A stretch of 64,000 bases of DNA from Pseudomonas cedrina subsp. cedrina (GCF_001983175.1 NZ_MNPW01000010.1:1-64000); one strand, 5' to 3'; positions 1-9,023 are shown, counted from the first letter of the stretch. The notes: generated from the letters alone by a model not told the origin. A program made the numbers and translations.

Positions 1-77
1 ATACGGCGAAAGCCCCGACCTCGTTCAAGGAAGGCGGTGATGGCGGATAGCTTGAACTGCGTAGTGTACTTGCTCAT
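1..77 (-). CDS. IS3-family transposase OrfA, N-terminal fragment
   Basis: The minus-strand ATG at 75-77 opens a frame beginning MSKYTTQFKLSAITAFLERG, which continues to the window edge without a stop. This is the usual start of the helix-turn-helix OrfA protein of IS3-group elements, which binds the terminal repeats and is joined to the OrfB integrase by programmed frameshift. Only 25 residues are visible, so nothing can be said about whether the transposase is intact. It reads away from ilvD. Confidence 0.7.
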   Translation of the reverse strand, partial: MSKYTTQFKLSAITAFLERGRGFRR

Positions 78-127
78 GAAAAAGCCCCTGGAGTTGGATG
101 GGTGTCCAACTTCTGGGGCGCACTTCA
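1..127 (-). mobile_element. End of an IS3-family insertion sequence (cut by window edge)
   Basis: The element runs off the left edge. Its end near 127 reads, on the minus strand, TGAAGTGCGCCCCAGAAG, followed by the TTGGACA-type terminal motif common in IS3-family (IS51-like) elements. A transposase OrfA start lies about 50 bp inside. A REP half-site begins four or five bases beyond the end, so the element sits beside, or inside, a REP/REPIN. The other end and the target duplication are outside the window. The family call is from memory of IS3 ends and the OrfA N-terminus. Confidence 0.7.
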
Positions 128-131
128 CTCC

Positions 132-158
132 GCTTTCGCGAGCAAGCCCGCTCCCACA
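132..158. repeat. REP half-site (GI-like) next to the IS end
   Basis: It reads GCTTTCGCGAGCAAGCCCGC then TCCCACA, the right arm of the family seen complete at 6764-6851 and 54146-54234. No left arm is present on the ilvD side, so it is either a solo REP or the remainder of a REPIN split by the IS. Confidence 0.8.
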
Positions 159-196
159 TTGGATTTCCATTATCTTGGAAATTTTGAGCAGGCAAA

Positions 197-226
197 AAAA
201 TGCCCCGCACCAGGCGGGGCATTTTT
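197..226 (-). terminator. Rho-independent terminator of ilvD
   Basis: A perfect 7-bp stem GCCCCGC-ACCAG-GCGGGGC (202-220) is flanked by A-rich sequence on the left and a T run on the right, so it can terminate in both directions. It lies 12 bp past the ilvD stop codon. Confidence 0.9.
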
Positions 227-237
227 ATGGGCGACGT

Positions 238-2079
238 TTACAGACCGTCAAGCATCGCCTTGTTGCGCACTGCACCTTTGTCGGCGCTGGTGGCCAGCAA
301 GGCATAAGCCTTCAGCGCGGTCGTCACTTTACGTGGACGTTTTTCAACCGGCTTCCAGCCTTTCTTGTCCTGCTCGACCCGGCGTGCCGCCAGTTCTTCA
401 TCGCTGATCAACAGGTTGATCGAGCGGTTCGGAATGTCGATCAGCACCTTGTCGCCATCCTGCACCAGGCCAATCGCGCCGCCGGCAGCGGCTTCCGGCG
501 AAGCGTGGCCGATGGACAGGCCCGAGGTGCCGCCGGAGAAACGGCCATCGGTCAGCAGCGCGCAGGCTTTGCCCAAGCCTTTGGACTTCAGGTACGACGT
601 GGGGTAGAGCATCTCCTGCATGCCCGGGCCGCCTTTCGGGCCTTCGTAGCGGATGATCACGATGTCGCCTTCTTTGACTTCGTCGGCGAGGATGCCGCGT
701 ACCGAGCTGTCCTGGCTTTCGTAGATCTTGGCGCGGCCTTCGAAGACATGGATGGACTCATCCACGCCGGCGGTTTTGACCACGCAGCCGTCGAGGGCGA
801 TGTTGCCGTACAGCACGGCCAGGCCGCCTTCCTGGGAGTAGGCGTGCTCGACACTGCGGATGCAGCCGTTTTCACGGTCGTCGTCCAGGGTGTCCCAACG
901 GGTCGACTGGCTGAACGCCGTCTGGGTCGGGATGCCGGCCGGGCCTGCCTTGAAGAAGGTGTGCACGGCTTCGTCGTCAGTCTGGGTGATATCCCACTTG
1001 GCGATGCCTTCGGCGAGTGACGTGCTGTGCACGGTCGGCAGGTCGGTGTGCAACAGGCCGCCACGGGCCAGGGAACCGAGGATCGAGAAGATCCCGCCGG
1101 CGCGGTGCACGTCTTCCATGTGGTACTTCTGGATGTTCGGCGCGACCTTGCATAGTTGCGGCACATGACGGGACAGGCGGTCGATGTCGCGCAGGTCGAA
1201 ATCGATCTCGGCTTCCTGGGCGGCGGCCAGCAAGTGCAGGATGGTGTTGGTGGAACCGCCCATGGCGATATCCAGGGTCATGGCGTTTTCGAACGCCTTG
1301 AAGTTGGCGATGTTGCGCGGCAATACCGACTCATCGTTCTCGGTGTAGTAACGCTTGCACAGCTCGACGATGGTACGGCCGGCCTGCAGGAACAGTTGCT
1401 CGCGGTCGCTGTGGGTGGCCAGTGTGGAACCATTGCCCGGCAAGGCCAGGCCCAGGGCTTCCACCAGGCAGTTCATCGAGTTGGCGGTGAACATGCCGGA
1501 GCACGAACCGCAGGTCGGGCACGCGCTGCGCTCGTATTCGGCGACCTTCTCGTCGGACGCGCTGGAGTCGGCGGCGATCACCATGGCGTCGACCAGGTCG
1601 AGGCCGTGGGAGGCGAGCTTGGTCTTGCCGGCCTCCATCGGGCCGCCGGAGACGAAGATCACCGGGATGTTCAGGCGCAGGGCGGCCATCAGCATGCCGG
1701 GGGTGATCTTGTCGCAGTTGGAAATGCACACGATGGCGTCGGCGCAGTGGGCGTTGACCATGTACTCCACGGAGTCGGCGATGATCTCGCGGCTCGGCAG
1801 GGAATACAGCATGCCGTCATGGCCCATGGCGATGCCATCATCCACGGCGATGGTGTTGAATTCCTTGGCCACGCCGCCGGCGCGTTCGATCTCGCGGGCG
1901 ACCAGTTGGCCCAGGTCCTTGAGGTGAACGTGGCCCGGTACGAACTGGGTAAACGAGTTGGCAATCGCGATGATCGGCTTCTTGAAGTCGTCATCCTTCA
2001 TCCCCGTGGCACGCCACAATGCGCGCGCGCCGGCCATGTTGCGGCCGTGGGTGGATGTTTTCGAGCGGTAATCTGGCAT
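238..2079 (-). CDS. ilvD: Dihydroxy-acid dehydratase
   Basis: Dehydrates 2,3-dihydroxy-3-methylbutanoate and its isoleucine counterpart to the 2-oxo acids, the third common step of valine and isoleucine synthesis in the cytoplasm. The 613-residue protein matches the long E. coli-type IlvD. The start MPDYRSKTSTHGRNMAGAR is preceded by GGAGTG, and an upstream in-frame ATG at 2142 would add an unconserved tail. Iron-sulfur cysteines are visible in SNCDKITPGM (C122) and in CPTCGSCSGMF near residue 195. The gene stands alone: a terminator follows at 197-226, and the upstream neighbour diverges across a 277-bp gap in which I recognise no regulatory element. Confidence 0.97.
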   Translation of the reverse strand: MPDYRSKTSTHGRNMAGARALWRATGMKDDDFKKPIIAIANSFTQFVPGHVHLKDLGQLVAREIERAGGVAKEFNTIAVDDGIAMGHDGMLYSLPSREIIADSVEYMVNAHCADAIVCISNCDKITPGMLMAALRLNIPVIFVSGGPMEAGKTKLASHGLDLVDAMVIAADSSASDEKVAEYERSACPTCGSCSGMFTANSMNCLVEALGLALPGNGSTLATHSDREQLFLQAGRTIVELCKRYYTENDESVLPRNIANFKAFENAMTLDIAMGGSTNTILHLLAAAQEAEIDFDLRDIDRLSRHVPQLCKVAPNIQKYHMEDVHRAGGIFSILGSLARGGLLHTDLPTVHSTSLAEGIAKWDITQTDDEAVHTFFKAGPAGIPTQTAFSQSTRWDTLDDDRENGCIRSVEHAYSQEGGLAVLYGNIALDGCVVKTAGVDESIHVFEGRAKIYESQDSSVRGILADEVKEGDIVIIRYEGPKGGPGMQEMLYPTSYLKSKGLGKACALLTDGRFSGGTSGLSIGHASPEAAAGGAIGLVQDGDKVLIDIPNRSINLLISDEELAARRVEQDKKGWKPVEKRPRKVTTALKAYALLATSADKGAVRNKAMLDGL

Positions 2080-2356
2080 GGAGCACTCCGGGCGGCTAAT
2101 CGGTATCAAAAGGGAGTGAGCTTCTATTGACGTCAGGAACACTCAGAAAATGGCCGTGTGTCCGGAAGTTGCCACTCGCGTCGCGGGATCGCCGCTTGCC
2201 TGGGCTTCGAGCTCATAAACCCGCCGGGGGATGACTGGCGATGAATAGGCCGATTCTACACCGCTGGCGGCTGGAGGGAACGGGGCAATACTCAGCGCTG
2301 CCTGCTTTGTTTAGACTGGCGGCCCTTTGCCCTTACCTCGCTCCAAAGGAATTGGA

Positions 2357-4090
2357 ATGCCCGTTATCCATCGCTTTCTTGGGTTTTACCTGCTGATCGG
2401 CCTGGTCCAGGGGCTCGTCTTCTATTACGCCGGCCAGTTGCATCGCTTGAGCGAGACGCTGTTTTTTGTCACGGGCACCGTGGTGTTGGTCGGCGGCACT
2501 ACGTTGCAATTGCTGGGCGAAAAAGCCCTGCATTGGCGTTCATCGTTGCCTACGCTGGCGTTCACGGTACTGATGGGCGGCATGACCTTATGGGTCTGCC
2601 AGGGTCTTGAGCCTGAGGGCAACCCCCGGTGGGCGATCAACTCCTGGGCCATCAGCCTGGTGGTGCTGAGTTATGTCTGCGCGACGTTTTTGTTCGCCTG
2701 GCCCGCCAGCAAGGGGCAGCGCTGGCGTTATGAAGACCTGTTCCTGCAAGCTTGGAGCAGCGTATTCATCGTGTTGTACGCACTGATTCTGGTAGCGGTG
2801 TTCTTGTTGTTGCTCAAACTCTGGGGCCAACTGTTCCTGATGCTGGGCATCGAGTTTTTCGAGCGTCATTTCTGGAGCAAGCTGTTCCTGTGCCTTTGCC
2901 TGCCGCTGGTGTTTGCGCTGGGTATGTACCTGGCGGCGCGCAGCGATAAAGTCATCGGCCAGATGCGTGGCATGTTGTTGAGCGCCTGTGGCCTGTTGTT
3001 GCCGCTGATTGCGCTGATCAGCCTGTTGTTTACCCTGACCTTGCCCTTCGCCGGGCTGGCGCGGATCTGGGCCACAGGCTATTCCACCCCCATCTTGCTA
3101 GTGCTGGCCGGTGCGCAGTTGTTCCTGCTCAACGGTGTTTTTCAGGATGGCGTGCAACCTCGGCCCTATCCCAGATGGTTGACGCACTTTATCGAGTTGA
3201 GCCTGCTGTGCCTGCCGGTTCTCGCCGCGTTGGCGTTTTACTCAAGCTGGTTGCGGGTCGAGCAATACGCCTTGTCGCCCCTTCGTTTCATCGCGCTGGT
3301 GTTGGCAGTGCTGTGCTGCTTGTACGGCCTGGCGGCGGTGTGGGCAGTGGCCTTGCGTTCGCCCGTCTGGCTGGGCAACTTGCGGGTGACCAACCCGGCC
3401 CTGGCGTTGCTGTTTTGCGTGCTGGTGGTGTTGATCAATACGCCGCTCCTCGATCCGTTGCGATTGAGCGTCGACGATCAGGTTCGGCGTTTGCTCGACG
3501 GGCGCATCAAGGCTGAAGCGTTCGATGCGCACAACCTGCGGTTCGGCCTGGAAAAAGCGGGCCAGGAGGCCTATGCGAAGTTGCAGGTCGATCTGGACCA
3601 GGAACGTATCCTAGACCCCGAGTCGCGCCGTGCCTTGCGCGAGCGCATGGAGGACACGTCGCTGAGCTTCAGCGAACAGTACGAAAAGGACCGCGCCCAG
3701 CGGCCCAGGCCCGAATTGGAATGGATCGGCCCGCAGCCCAAAGGCAGCGAACAGTTTGCCGAGCTCAGCCTGGACTCGGATGATCCTTGCGAACCCGGCT
3801 GTGTGCTGTGGGCGGTCGATCTTGACGAGGATGGCCGGCCTGAAGTGCTCGCGATACCCCGTACCAGCTCCCGTCACGGCTTCAAGCCCCCGCGCATTTT
3901 TGTGCAGGACAATAAAGGCCAATGGAGCGACCGCGGCCCGTTGCTGTGGACGCAACTGCCGGACGGTGCCGTCGACACTGAAACGCTGATCCACGACATC
4001 CGCGCAGGCAAGGTCTCGTTGGCCAAGCCGCGTTATATGCAACTGGAGTCTGGCGACATGCTGCTGACCCCGGTGATCCGGGAGCGTTAG
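2357..4090 (+). CDS. DUF4153-like polytopic membrane protein
   Basis: Function unknown. The ATG at 2357 is preceded by AAAGGA; an upstream TTG in frame at 2327 is less likely. The 577-residue protein has roughly eleven or twelve hydrophobic segments within about the first 380 residues (for example FLGFYLLIGLVQGLVFYY at the start). A soluble, charged C-terminal part of about 190 residues follows. Part of that tail (VLWAVDLDEDGRPEVLAI) resembles the Asp-rich loops of FG-GAP/VCBS repeats, suggesting a periplasmic or cell-surface role. The overall pattern resembles Pseudomonas proteins annotated as DUF4153; that assignment is from memory. It converges with the MFS gene, overlapping it by four bases. 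Confidence 0.65.
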   Translation: MPVIHRFLGFYLLIGLVQGLVFYYAGQLHRLSETLFFVTGTVVLVGGTTLQLLGEKALHWRSSLPTLAFTVLMGGMTLWVCQGLEPEGNPRWAINSWAISLVVLSYVCATFLFAWPASKGQRWRYEDLFLQAWSSVFIVLYALILVAVFLLLLKLWGQLFLMLGIEFFERHFWSKLFLCLCLPLVFALGMYLAARSDKVIGQMRGMLLSACGLLLPLIALISLLFTLTLPFAGLARIWATGYSTPILLVLAGAQLFLLNGVFQDGVQPRPYPRWLTHFIELSLLCLPVLAALAFYSSWLRVEQYALSPLRFIALVLAVLCCLYGLAAVWAVALRSPVWLGNLRVTNPALALLFCVLVVLINTPLLDPLRLSVDDQVRRLLDGRIKAEAFDAHNLRFGLEKAGQEAYAKLQVDLDQERILDPESRRALRERMEDTSLSFSEQYEKDRAQRPRPELEWIGPQPKGSEQFAELSLDSDDPCEPGCVLWAVDLDEDGRPEVLAIPRTSSRHGFKPPRIFVQDNKGQWSDRGPLLWTQLPDGAVDTETLIHDIRAGKVSLAKPRYMQLESGDMLLTPVIRER

Positions 4091-5250
4091 TCGCGGCCTG
4101 TTCGGCGATTGGTCACCAGCCCCCACAGGCTCAGCCCGATAAAGCTGAGTGCGATGGTCAACACCAGATGATCGCCCGCCTGGGCCAGTGCGGCGCTGCT
4201 GACGGCGGCGGTGAAGAACATAATGCTGTTCCCCGCTGAAGCCGCCGTGCCCGCGCTGTTGGAAAACAACAGCATCGCCGCAGAGATGGCGGCGGGCCGT
4301 ACCAGCGTGACGGCGAGTGCGCTGACCAGCATGGGGATCAGCAGGGTGACGGTGGTGATGGCATCCCAAATCAGGATCAGCGTTAACAGCGCGCCGGCGA
4401 GGCACAGCAAGCCGAGGCCGATATTGATTTGCCGGGACAGCGGCATGTGCTTTTGCAGATGCGACGCCGCCACTCCACCCAGCAAATAGGCCACGCCGTA
4501 CACCATGAGCACCAGCGCGTACTGGTATTCGGAGAGCTTCAGCGCGTCCATGAAGATCAGCGGCGTCACGCTGATCAAGGCGAAGTAGCAGGCGAACACC
4601 AGCGCGGCGATCCACCAATAGCGCAGGAAGTCGCGATTCGCCGCGACAGCTTTCAGTGTGCCTATGATCGAGACAGGGGCACGGTGCGGGCTGGCGGACT
4701 TGGAGGACAGGATGCAAAACGCATGAATCAACATGCCCGCCGCCATCAGAGCAAAGCCGTAGAAGCTGCCTTGCCAGTCGAACGTGGTTTGCAGCCATGA
4801 GCCGATCAACGGTGACAGGGCGACAAACGAGCCGCTGAGGGTCATGTAATACAGACGCACACGTGCTCGGTCCTGTTCCGCGAACAGGTCTTCCACCAGT
4901 GCATGACCCAATACGAAAAAACCACACCCTATGGCCTGGACGCTGCGAAACAGCAGAAAGGTCAGGTAGTCCGTCGCCAGTGCACAACCCATTGCCCCCA
5001 GGATCGATAGCGTGATGCAGCCGATGAGCACTTCCTTGCGGCCCCACTTATCCGATAGAGGGCCGGCGATCAATTGGGAAATCGAAAAGACCAGCGTGAA
5101 CAGGCTGATGGACAATGTAACGTCTGCGGATGGCGTATCGAATTTGGCGGACAGGGCGGGGAACGAAGGCAGCAGGATATTGATCGGGAAGAAGCTGATC
5201 AGTGAAATGCAGGTGATGAGGATGAAGCGCGAGAGCGAAGAACCAGACAT
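4087..5250 (-). CDS. MFS transporter, DHA1 (Bcr/CflA-like) drug:proton antiporter
   Basis: A 387-residue inner-membrane protein with the twelve-segment major facilitator layout. The DHA1 signature is clear: the loop between segments 2 and 3 reads GPLSDKWGRKEVL (motif A), and the first segment contains FFPINILLPSFPAL. Members export drugs, toxic compounds or peptides in exchange for protons; the substrate cannot be read from sequence. The start MSGSSLSRFILITC follows a GGAAAACAAC stretch. It is a single gene, convergent with the DUF4153-like gene, and a REPIN lies upstream in the gap to rlmI. Confidence 0.85.
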   Translation of the reverse strand: MSGSSLSRFILITCISLISFFPINILLPSFPALSAKFDTPSADVTLSISLFTLVFSISQLIAGPLSDKWGRKEVLIGCITLSILGAMGCALATDYLTFLLFRSVQAIGCGFFVLGHALVEDLFAEQDRARVRLYYMTLSGSFVALSPLIGSWLQTTFDWQGSFYGFALMAAGMLIHAFCILSSKSASPHRAPVSIIGTLKAVAANRDFLRYWWIAALVFACYFALISVTPLIFMDALKLSEYQYALVLMVYGVAYLLGGVAASHLQKHMPLSRQINIGLGLLCLAGALLTLILIWDAITTVTLLIPMLVSALAVTLVRPAAISAAMLLFSNSAGTAASAGNSIMFFTAAVSSAALAQAGDHLVLTIALSFIGLSLWGLVTNRRTGRD

Positions 5251-5388
5251 TGTTGTTTTCCGGAATGAAACCAGAAACCGATACTAGTCTGCGAAAAGTG
5301 GAATTCAATCAAAACCAGCGTGGGAAGACTCCGGGACTGGCGTGGCTTGCGGCTGTAGGAAAATGTTTATGGCACAACGCAAAAAGTG

Positions 5389-5477
5389 TGTGGGAGCTGG
5401 CTTGCCTGCGATAGCGGTGTATCAGTTACAGGTTTTTAACCTGTTACACCGCTATCGCAGGCAAGCCAGCTCCCACA
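5389..5477. repeat. REPIN, GII-like
   Basis: Two inverted REP arms (TGTGGGAGCTGGCTTGCCTG ... and its complement ending CTCCCACA) enclose a short palindromic loop. It lies in the 249-bp gap between the MFS gene and the end of rlmI; nothing else was seen there. Confidence 0.92.
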
Positions 5478-5499
5478 TTTGAATCCGCGCTGTTGTCAC

Positions 5500-6696
5500 T
5501 TAGCTATTAGGCAACAACCGGCACGTAATGCTCTTGATATAGCGCGTCTCGACAATCGCCGGATGCACCGGATGATCCGGACCCTGGCCGCCGCGCTCCA
5601 GCATCTGGATATTGCGATCCAAATGGCGGGCGCTGGTCAGCAGGATGTTTTGCAGGTCGTCTTCCGGCAGGTGCATGGAGCACGAAGCGCTGACCAGGAT
5701 GCCGTCCTTGCTGAGCAGGCGCATGGCTTGCTCGTTGAGGCGGCGGTAGGCGCCTTCGCCGTTTTTCATGTCTTTTTTGCGTTTGATGAAGGCCGGTGGG
5801 TCGGCGACGATCACGTCGAAGCGCTCTTCGCTGGCTTTCAGTTCTTTCAACGCTTCAAACACGTCGCCTTCGATGCAAGTCATCTTCTCGGCAACGCCGT
5901 TCAGCGCGGCGTTGCGCTCCACGCCGTCAAGGGCGAAGGCGGAGGCGTCGACGCAGAACACTTCACTGGCGCCGAACGCCGCGGCCTGCACGCCCCAGCC
6001 GCCGATGTAGCTGTACAGGTCGAGTACGCGCTTGCCTTTGGCATACGGGGCCAGGCGCGCGCGGTTCATGCGGTGGTCGTAGAACCAGCCGGTTTTCTGG
6101 CCCTGGATCACCGGGGCCTCGAATTTCACGCCGTTTTCTTCCAGCGCGACCCACTCCGGCACCAGGCCGAACACGGTTTCGACGTAGCGGTTGAGCCCTT
6201 CGGCGTCGCGTGCGGCGGAGTCGTTCTTGAACAGGATGCCGCTGGGCTTGAGCACTTGGGTCAGCGCGGCGATCACGTCTTCCTTGTGGGCTTCCATGGT
6301 CGCCGAGGCGATCTGCACCACCAGGATGTCGCCGAAACGGTCGACCACCAGGCCTGGCAACAGGTCGGAATCGCCGTAGACCAGGCGGTAGAACGGCTTG
6401 TCGAACAGGCGGTCACGCAGGGACAGGGCAACGTTGAGGCGGTGCACCAGCAGCGACTTGTCCAGCGGCAGCTTGATGTCGCGCGACAGCAGGCGGGCGC
6501 AGATCAGGTTGTTCGGGCTCATGGCCACGATGCCCAGGGTCTTGCCGCCGGCCGCTTCCAGGATAGCCTGGTCGCCTGCCTGGAAGCCGTGAAGCGGGGT
6601 GGCCGCCACGTCGATTTCGTTGCTGTAGACCCACAGGTGGCCGTTGCGCAGACGACGATCGGCATTGGCTTTGAGGCGCAGGCTTGGCAGGGACAT
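5500..6696 (-). CDS. rlmI: 23S rRNA (cytosine1962-C5)-methyltransferase RlmI
   Basis: S-adenosylmethionine-dependent m5C methyltransferase acting on 23S rRNA position 1962 (E. coli numbering). The 398 residues are close to E. coli RlmI (396). An N-terminal PUA RNA-binding domain (about residues 1-80, with the LRNGHLWVYSNEI motif) precedes the Rossmann methyltransferase. There, VLDLYSYIGGWG is the SAM loop, ADPPAFIKRKKDM near residue 300 is motif IV, and SASCSMH near 335 carries the catalytic cysteine. The start is supported by GGAGCG upstream. Monocistronic, with REPINs on both sides. Confidence 0.95.
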   Translation of the reverse strand: MSLPSLRLKANADRRLRNGHLWVYSNEIDVAATPLHGFQAGDQAILEAAGGKTLGIVAMSPNNLICARLLSRDIKLPLDKSLLVHRLNVALSLRDRLFDKPFYRLVYGDSDLLPGLVVDRFGDILVVQIASATMEAHKEDVIAALTQVLKPSGILFKNDSAARDAEGLNRYVETVFGLVPEWVALEENGVKFEAPVIQGQKTGWFYDHRMNRARLAPYAKGKRVLDLYSYIGGWGVQAAAFGASEVFCVDASAFALDGVERNAALNGVAEKMTCIEGDVFEALKELKASEERFDVIVADPPAFIKRKKDMKNGEGAYRRLNEQAMRLLSKDGILVSASCSMHLPEDDLQNILLTSARHLDRNIQMLERGGQGPDHPVHPAIVETRYIKSITCRLLPNS

Positions 6697-6763
6697 GACG
6701 TCGCTCCGGAAAAAAGAGCGGGATTATAGCGCGTTGTGTAGGAATTGGCGGCGCCGCCGGACA

Positions 6764-6851
6764 TGTGGGAGCGGGCTTGCTCGCGAAAGCGGTGTATCAG
6801 CGACATATGTATCGACTGACACTCTGCATTCGCGAGCAAGCCCGCTCCACA
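6764..6851. repeat. REPIN, GI-like
   Basis: Arms TGTGGGAGCGGGCTTGCTCG and the inverse ending GCCCGCTCCACA; the right arm lacks one C of the usual CTCCCACA. It lies between the divergent rlmI and HDOD genes. Confidence 0.9.
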
Positions 6852-6936
6852 TGGGGTCGCGTTTCAATCAGGTATTTGGATGCCTACCCAGTCGTCATAC
6901 GAGGTAGAATCCCCGCCTAGCCCAGAGTATCTAACT

Positions 6937-7803
6937 ATGTCCCCAGAGCTTTCAGCCGAACAGATCCAACAGGCCCTGCAAGGCATCAGCGTGCCGCCCC
7001 AACCGCAAATCATGGTGGATTTGCAGATGGAGCAGTACATGCCCGATCCGGACCTGGAAGTCATCGCGCGGTTGATCTCCCAGGATCCCGGCCTTTCCGG
7101 CGCACTGCTGAAGATCGTCAACTCGTCCTATTACGGGCTGAGCAACAAGATCGCCTCGATCCAGCGGGCAGTCAACTTGCTGGGCAGCCGCTCGATCATC
7201 AACCTGATCAACGCCCTGTCGATCAAGGGTGAGATGAGCGACGACACCATCGTCACGCTCAACCGCTTCTGGGACACCGCCCAGGATGTGGCCATGACCT
7301 GCCTCACCCTTGCCAAGCGCACCGGCGCCCAGGCGGTGGACGAGGCCTATGCATTGGGCCTGTTCCACGATTGCGGCGTGCCGCTCATGCTCAAGCGCTT
7401 TCCCGACTACATGGCGGTGCTGGAACAGGCCTATGCCAGTGCCGGGCCCGACTGCCGCGTAGTGGACACCGAGAACAACGCGTTCAACACCAATCATGCC
7501 GTGGTGGGTTATTACACTGCCAAGTCCTGGCGCCTGCCGGAGCATGTGACCGATGCCATCGCCAACCATCACAACGCCCTGGCGATTTTCAGCGATGAGT
7601 CGTCGCGCAACCCGCAGCTCAAGAACCTGCTGGCGATCCTGAAAATGGCCGAGCACATTTGCTCGTCCTACCGCGTGCTGGGCAACCAGTCCGTAGACCA
7701 CGAGTGGAATGCCGTCGGCCATCTGGTGCTGGACTACGTGGGCCTGTCGGACTACGACTTCGAGAGCATGAAGTTGTCGATCCGCGAACTGGGCGCGCGC
7801 TGA
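6937..7803 (+). CDS. HDOD domain protein
   Basis: A 288-residue protein made almost wholly of an HDOD domain, the signalling relative of the HD phosphohydrolases. The conserved core QDPGLSGALLKIVNSSYYGL and the following helix SIQRAVNLLGSRSIINLINAL are clear. Later, HDCGVPL and IANHHNAL mark the remnant of the HD fold. Such proteins link stress, motility or virulence outputs in pseudomonads, but no specific partner is shown here. The start is uncertain: ATG at 6937 (MSPELSAEQIQQ) is preferred, while an in-frame ATG at 6880 would add 19 unconserved residues. It lies 21 bp upstream of mutM and may be cotranscribed with it. Confidence 0.85.
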   Translation: MSPELSAEQIQQALQGISVPPQPQIMVDLQMEQYMPDPDLEVIARLISQDPGLSGALLKIVNSSYYGLSNKIASIQRAVNLLGSRSIINLINALSIKGEMSDDTIVTLNRFWDTAQDVAMTCLTLAKRTGAQAVDEAYALGLFHDCGVPLMLKRFPDYMAVLEQAYASAGPDCRVVDTENNAFNTNHAVVGYYTAKSWRLPEHVTDAIANHHNALAIFSDESSRNPQLKNLLAILKMAEHICSSYRVLGNQSVDHEWNAVGHLVLDYVGLSDYDFESMKLSIRELGAR

Positions 7804-7824
7804 CCCATCCTTCACGAGGTACAC

Positions 7825-8637
7825 ATGCCTGAGTTACCCGAAGTCGAAACCACCCGGCGCGGTATTGCACCGCACCTGGAAGGCCAGCGCGTCAGCCGTG
7901 TGGTGGTGCGTGAACGACGCCTGCGCTGGCCGATCCCGGACGACCTGGATGCGCGCCTGTCCGGGCAGCGCATCGTGCTGGTGGAACGGCGGGCCAAGTA
8001 CCTGCTGATCAATGCCGAAGTGGGCACCCTGATCAGCCACTTGGGCATGTCGGGCAACCTGCGCCTGGTTGAGGTCGGCATGCCGGCGGCCAAACATGAA
8101 CATGTGGATATCGAACTCGAGTCCGGCCTGGCGCTGCGTTACACCGACCCTCGGCGTTTCGGCGCAATGCTGTGGAGCCAGGACCCGCACAACCACGCCC
8201 TGCTGATCCGCCTGGGGCCGGAGCCGCTGACTGACCTGTTTGACGGCGAGCGCTTGTTCCAGCTATCCCGTGGGCGGTCAATGGCGGTGAAGCCTTTCGT
8301 CATGGACAACGCGGTGGTGGTGGGCGTGGGCAATATCTATGCGACCGAGGCGTTGTTCGCAGCAGGGATTGACCCGCGTCGCGAGGCAGGCGGGATTTCG
8401 CGGGCTCGTTACTTGAAGCTGGCGATCGAGATCAAGCGCATCCTGGCCGCTGCCATCGAGCGCGGTGGCACCACGTTGCGTGACTTTATCGGTGGCGACG
8501 GGCAGCCGGGGTATTTCCAGCAGGAACTGTTCGTCTATGGTCGGGCGGGTGAGGCGTGCAAGGTCTGCGGGACCGAATTGCGCAATGTGGTGCTGGGGCA
8601 GCGGGCGAGTGTGTTTTGCCCCAGGTGTCAGCGCTGA
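7825..8637 (+). CDS. mutM: Formamidopyrimidine-DNA glycosylase
   Basis: Bifunctional base-excision repair enzyme that removes 8-oxoguanine and FapyG from DNA and nicks the abasic site by beta/delta elimination. The 270-residue protein starts MPELPEVETTRRGI; after removal of Met the N-terminal proline is the Schiff-base nucleophile and E3 the acid. HLGMSGNLRL contributes the mid-domain loop. The C-terminus holds the four-cysteine zinc finger (CKVCGTE ... FCPRCQR) that inserts into damaged DNA. Full family length. The start has an ACGAGGT ribosome-binding site. Confidence 0.98.
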   Translation: MPELPEVETTRRGIAPHLEGQRVSRVVVRERRLRWPIPDDLDARLSGQRIVLVERRAKYLLINAEVGTLISHLGMSGNLRLVEVGMPAAKHEHVDIELESGLALRYTDPRRFGAMLWSQDPHNHALLIRLGPEPLTDLFDGERLFQLSRGRSMAVKPFVMDNAVVVGVGNIYATEALFAAGIDPRREAGGISRARYLKLAIEIKRILAAAIERGGTTLRDFIGGDGQPGYFQQELFVYGRAGEACKVCGTELRNVVLGQRASVFCPRCQR

Positions 8638-8659
8638 CTACTGTGTGAGGGCTGATATC

Positions 8660-8746
8660 GCTTTCGCGAGCAAGCCCGCTCCCACATGTTGACCGCATTC
8701 TCATGTTGAAACTCGGTCAACTGTGGGAGCGGGCTTGCTCGCGAAG
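8660..8746. repeat. REP doublet, GI-like, outward (tail-to-tail)
   Basis: The two arms are the same as in the GI-like REPINs but in reverse order: GCTTTCGCGAGCAAGCCCGC first and TGTGGGAGCGGGCTTGCTCG second, with about 36 bp between. It is placed in the convergent gap between mutM and the ferredoxin gene. Confidence 0.9.
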
Positions 8747-8771
8747 AGGCCCTTGCAGGCGCTGAAGAACC

Positions 8772-9023
8772 TCAAGCCTTACCGGTAATCTTCCGGTACT
8801 TCTCCATCAACTGCTCTTCCGTCTCCGGACGGGCTTCGTCCAACGGAATGCAATCCACCGGGCACACCTGCTGGCACTGGGGCTCGTCATAGTGGCCGAC
8901 ACACTGGGTGCACAGGTTGGGGTCGATCACGTAGATCTCTTCGCCTTGTGAAATCGCGGCGTTCGGGCACTCGGGTTCGCAGACGTCGCAATTGATGCAA
9001 TCGTCGGTGATGATCAGGGACAT
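8772..9023 (-). CDS. fdx: YfhL-family 2[4Fe-4S] ferredoxin
   Basis: A small (83-residue) cytoplasmic electron carrier. The start MSLIITDDCINCDVC is preceded by AGGAG; the longer frame from 9056 has no support. Two cluster motifs are visible: CINCDVCEPEC (Cx2Cx2Cx3C) and CTQCVGHYDEPQCQQVCP, whose widened Cx2Cx8Cx3C spacing and C-terminal helix are typical of the Allochromatium-type ferredoxins. Each set also shares the distal cysteine of the other. Next to coaD, as in other pseudomonads. The physiological partner cannot be inferred from this window. Confidence 0.93.
   Translation of the reverse strand: MSLIITDDCINCDVCEPECPNAAISQGEEIYVIDPNLCTQCVGHYDEPQCQQVCPVDCIPLDEARPETEEQLMEKYRKITGKA

Noticed and set aside
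6901..6915. TAGAAT as a -10 box before the HDOD gene
   Set aside because: No -35 element at a suitable distance could be found.
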